In this document: positions 62,822-64,000 of the stretch, piece after piece
Position numbering within the stretch: position 1 is the first letter of the stretch
Layout: each line of letters starts with the position of its first letter
Source of the DNA: Flavobacterium sp. MC2016-06
GTDB taxonomy: Bacteria > Bacteroidota > Bacteroidia > Flavobacteriales > Flavobacteriaceae
Length of the DNA stretch: 64,000 nucleotides
Assembly: GCF_009711165.2 (NCBI RefSeq)
Contig: NZ_WMID02000002.1
Location: forward strand, 62,001-126,000
Reading direction: 5' to 3'
The notes under the pieces: model-generated
What the model saw: only the letters and a program-made list of their open reading frames with translations
Told to the model about the DNA's origin: nothing
Databases searched by the model: none
Made by a program: the position numbers and the translations under genes

Positions 62822-64000
62822 TTACCATTCATTCACCTTATTAGCATCCATTTTTAAGAAGATAAAGAGCAGAATAGTAAAGCCCCAGAGTCCTGATCCT
62901 CCATAAGAAAAGAAGGGCAGAGGAACTCCAATAGTTGGAAAGATTCCGATAACCATTGCAATATTTACAAAAAAGTGAATAAACAAAATTCCGGCGACGC
63001 AATAACCATAGACTCGGCTGAATTTTGTCTTTTGTCTTTCAGCAAGATATATTACTCTTAAAAACAATCCGACAAAAAGCGCAATAACGGTCAAAGACCC
63101 TGCAAATCCCCATTCTTCACCAACAGTTGTAAAAATATAATCGGTGTGTTGTTCAGGAACAAAACCACCTTTAGTTTGTGTTCCTTCCAAGAATCCTTTA
63201 CCAATCCAGCCACCAGATCCAATTGCAATTTCAGATTGATTGGTGTTGTATCCGATACCTTTCATATCGACCGATTTTCCAAGTAAAATATTGAAACGAT
63301 CTCTATGGTGCTGTTTAAAAACATGGTCGAAAACATAGTCTACAGAAAGTACAAAACCTGAAATAAGCGCTAATAAAATACCGCTTAAGATAATATTTCT
63401 ATCGACAACTCTGCCTTTAAAATGTATAATCATTAATACAGCCAATGCGATTAAAATAACAACGTAGGGCTCTAAAACGAGAGTAAGTACAAAAAGAAGA
63501 ATTGTTATAAAACCAGTCCAAACATACCAAGAAGGTAATCCTTCTCTGTATAATACAACGATAAAAATACTATATATAAGAGCACTTCCCGGATCGGGCT
63601 GTGGTAAAATAAGTAATACAGGTAAAAATACAATAGCTAATGCTTGTATCTGCCTATTGGTGTCTTTTAAGTTAATCTGAGAATCACTTAGGTATTTGGC
63701 TAAAGCCAATGCTGTTGCCGCTTTTGCAAACTCAGAAGGCTGTATTGTAAAACTTCCTATGGCATACCAACATCTCTGTCCAGCAATAGTTTTTCCAAAA
63801 AGAAATAAACCTGCCAAAGACAATAGCGCGACACCAAAAATAATACTGGCATATTTTTCGTAAAATTTACCATCAACAAAAAGCACGACAAATATCAAAG
63901 GAATTGTACAACCGATAAAAATCAATTGTTTTTGATATGTCCCCTCTGTAGATAATAACGAAGACGAATAAATGTTTAACCACCCTAGTGTTACTAAGGC
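62822..64000 (-). CDS. rodA: Rod shape-determining protein RodA (5' end beyond the window)
   Basis: A SEDS-family peptidoglycan glycosyltransferase that builds the lateral wall with a class B PBP. The reading frame stays open to the window edge, with LVTLGWLNIYSSSL in the last 75 nt, typical of the region after the first RodA helix. The true start is therefore outside. Motifs: RCWYAIGSFTIQPSEFAKAA, LPQPDPGSALIY, QSEIAIGSGGWIGKGFLEGTQTKGGFVPEQHTDYIF and GVPLPFFSYGGSGL. These are characteristic SEDS residues, including the catalytic Asp-containing segment in the central loop. Confidence 0.95.
   Translation of the reverse strand, partial: ALVTLGWLNIYSSSLLSTEGTYQKQLIFIGCTIPLIFVVLFVDGKFYEKYASIIFGVALLSLAGLFLFGKTIAGQRCWYAIGSFTIQPSEFAKAATALALAKYLSDSQINLKDTNRQIQALAIVFLPVLLILPQPDPGSALIYSIFIVVLYREGLPSWYVWTGFITILLFVLTLVLEPYVVILIALAVLMIIHFKGRVVDRNIILSGILLALISGFVLSVDYVFDHVFKQHHRDRFNILLGKSVDMKGIGYNTNQSEIAIGSGGWIGKGFLEGTQTKGGFVPEQHTDYIFTTVGEEWGFAGSLTVIALFVGLFLRVIYLAERQKTKFSRVYGYCVAGILFIHFFVNIAMVIGIFPTIGVPLPFFSYGGSGLWGFTILLFIFLKMDANKVNEW

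Noticed and set aside
1..64000. CRISPR arrays, insertion sequences and prophage genes
   Set aside because: No regularly spaced direct repeats, transposase, integrase or phage structural frames were seen on either strand.

Overview
The window is chromosomal DNA from a member of the Bacteroidota, almost certainly a Flavobacterium or close relative. This rests on AT-rich sequence, promoters with the TAnnTTTG -7 box, SusC/SusD/SusE genes, a type IX secretion sorting domain, a short primary sigma factor without region 1.1, exosortase F and a GYDIA-type mevalonate-pathway kinase. I found no transposase, phage gene, CRISPR array or rRNA. One tRNA (Phe, GAA) is present.

Layout. 1-8.9 kb: a starch/maltodextrin locus (susC, susD, susE-like, secreted GH13 amylase) with a strong promoter, a possible LacI-type operator and a terminator before the amylase. 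8.9-10.6 kb: an MHS-type transporter with a small membrane partner. 10.6-11.4 kb: a gene-free stretch and tRNA-Phe. 11.4-17.7 kb: coaX, an outer-membrane protein, lptC, a CNNM/CBS protein and a periplasmic PPIase. 17.9-20.7 kb: a hypothetical gene, then the mevalonate kinase-like gene and HMG-CoA reductase. 20.9-26.4 kb: a secreted dipeptidyl peptidase and two POT peptide transporters, which together form a peptide-use module. 26.5-28.4 kb: a thioredoxin-like protein and two paralogues that have lost the CxxC. 28.4-33.2 kb (minus): surE, a small membrane gene, lpxB, an NlpC/P60 lipoprotein and comEC. 33.4-38.3 kb: a tail-specific protease, an NUC1 nuclease, rpe and the primary sigma factor rpoD.

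38.4-53.7 kb looks like an accessory island between rpoD and pnp-rpsO, genes that I remember as neighbours in this group. It starts with a decayed outer-membrane protein remnant. It carries two tandem copies of a four-gene operon: a secreted protein of unknown function, an STN-bearing TonB-dependent transporter, a DUF4249 lipoprotein, and a protein combining a macroglobulin-like domain with a TonB plug-like domain but no barrel. Each copy has a matching promoter, and the same unusual 13-nt TTG start overlap joins the last two genes. A helix-turn-helix regulator lies upstream. This duplicated system is the best candidate here for something poorly described; its substrate is unknown.

53.8-57.8 kb (minus): pnp, rpsO, a YwqK/MORN-like secreted protein and a free-methionine sulfoxide reductase-like GAF protein. 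57.9-58.8 kb: exosortase XrtF and its partner. 58.9-61.8 kb: a metal-related module (HYC_CC_PP protein, TonB-dependent receptor, HMA protein). 61.9-62.6 kb: a DedA protein. The window ends inside rodA.
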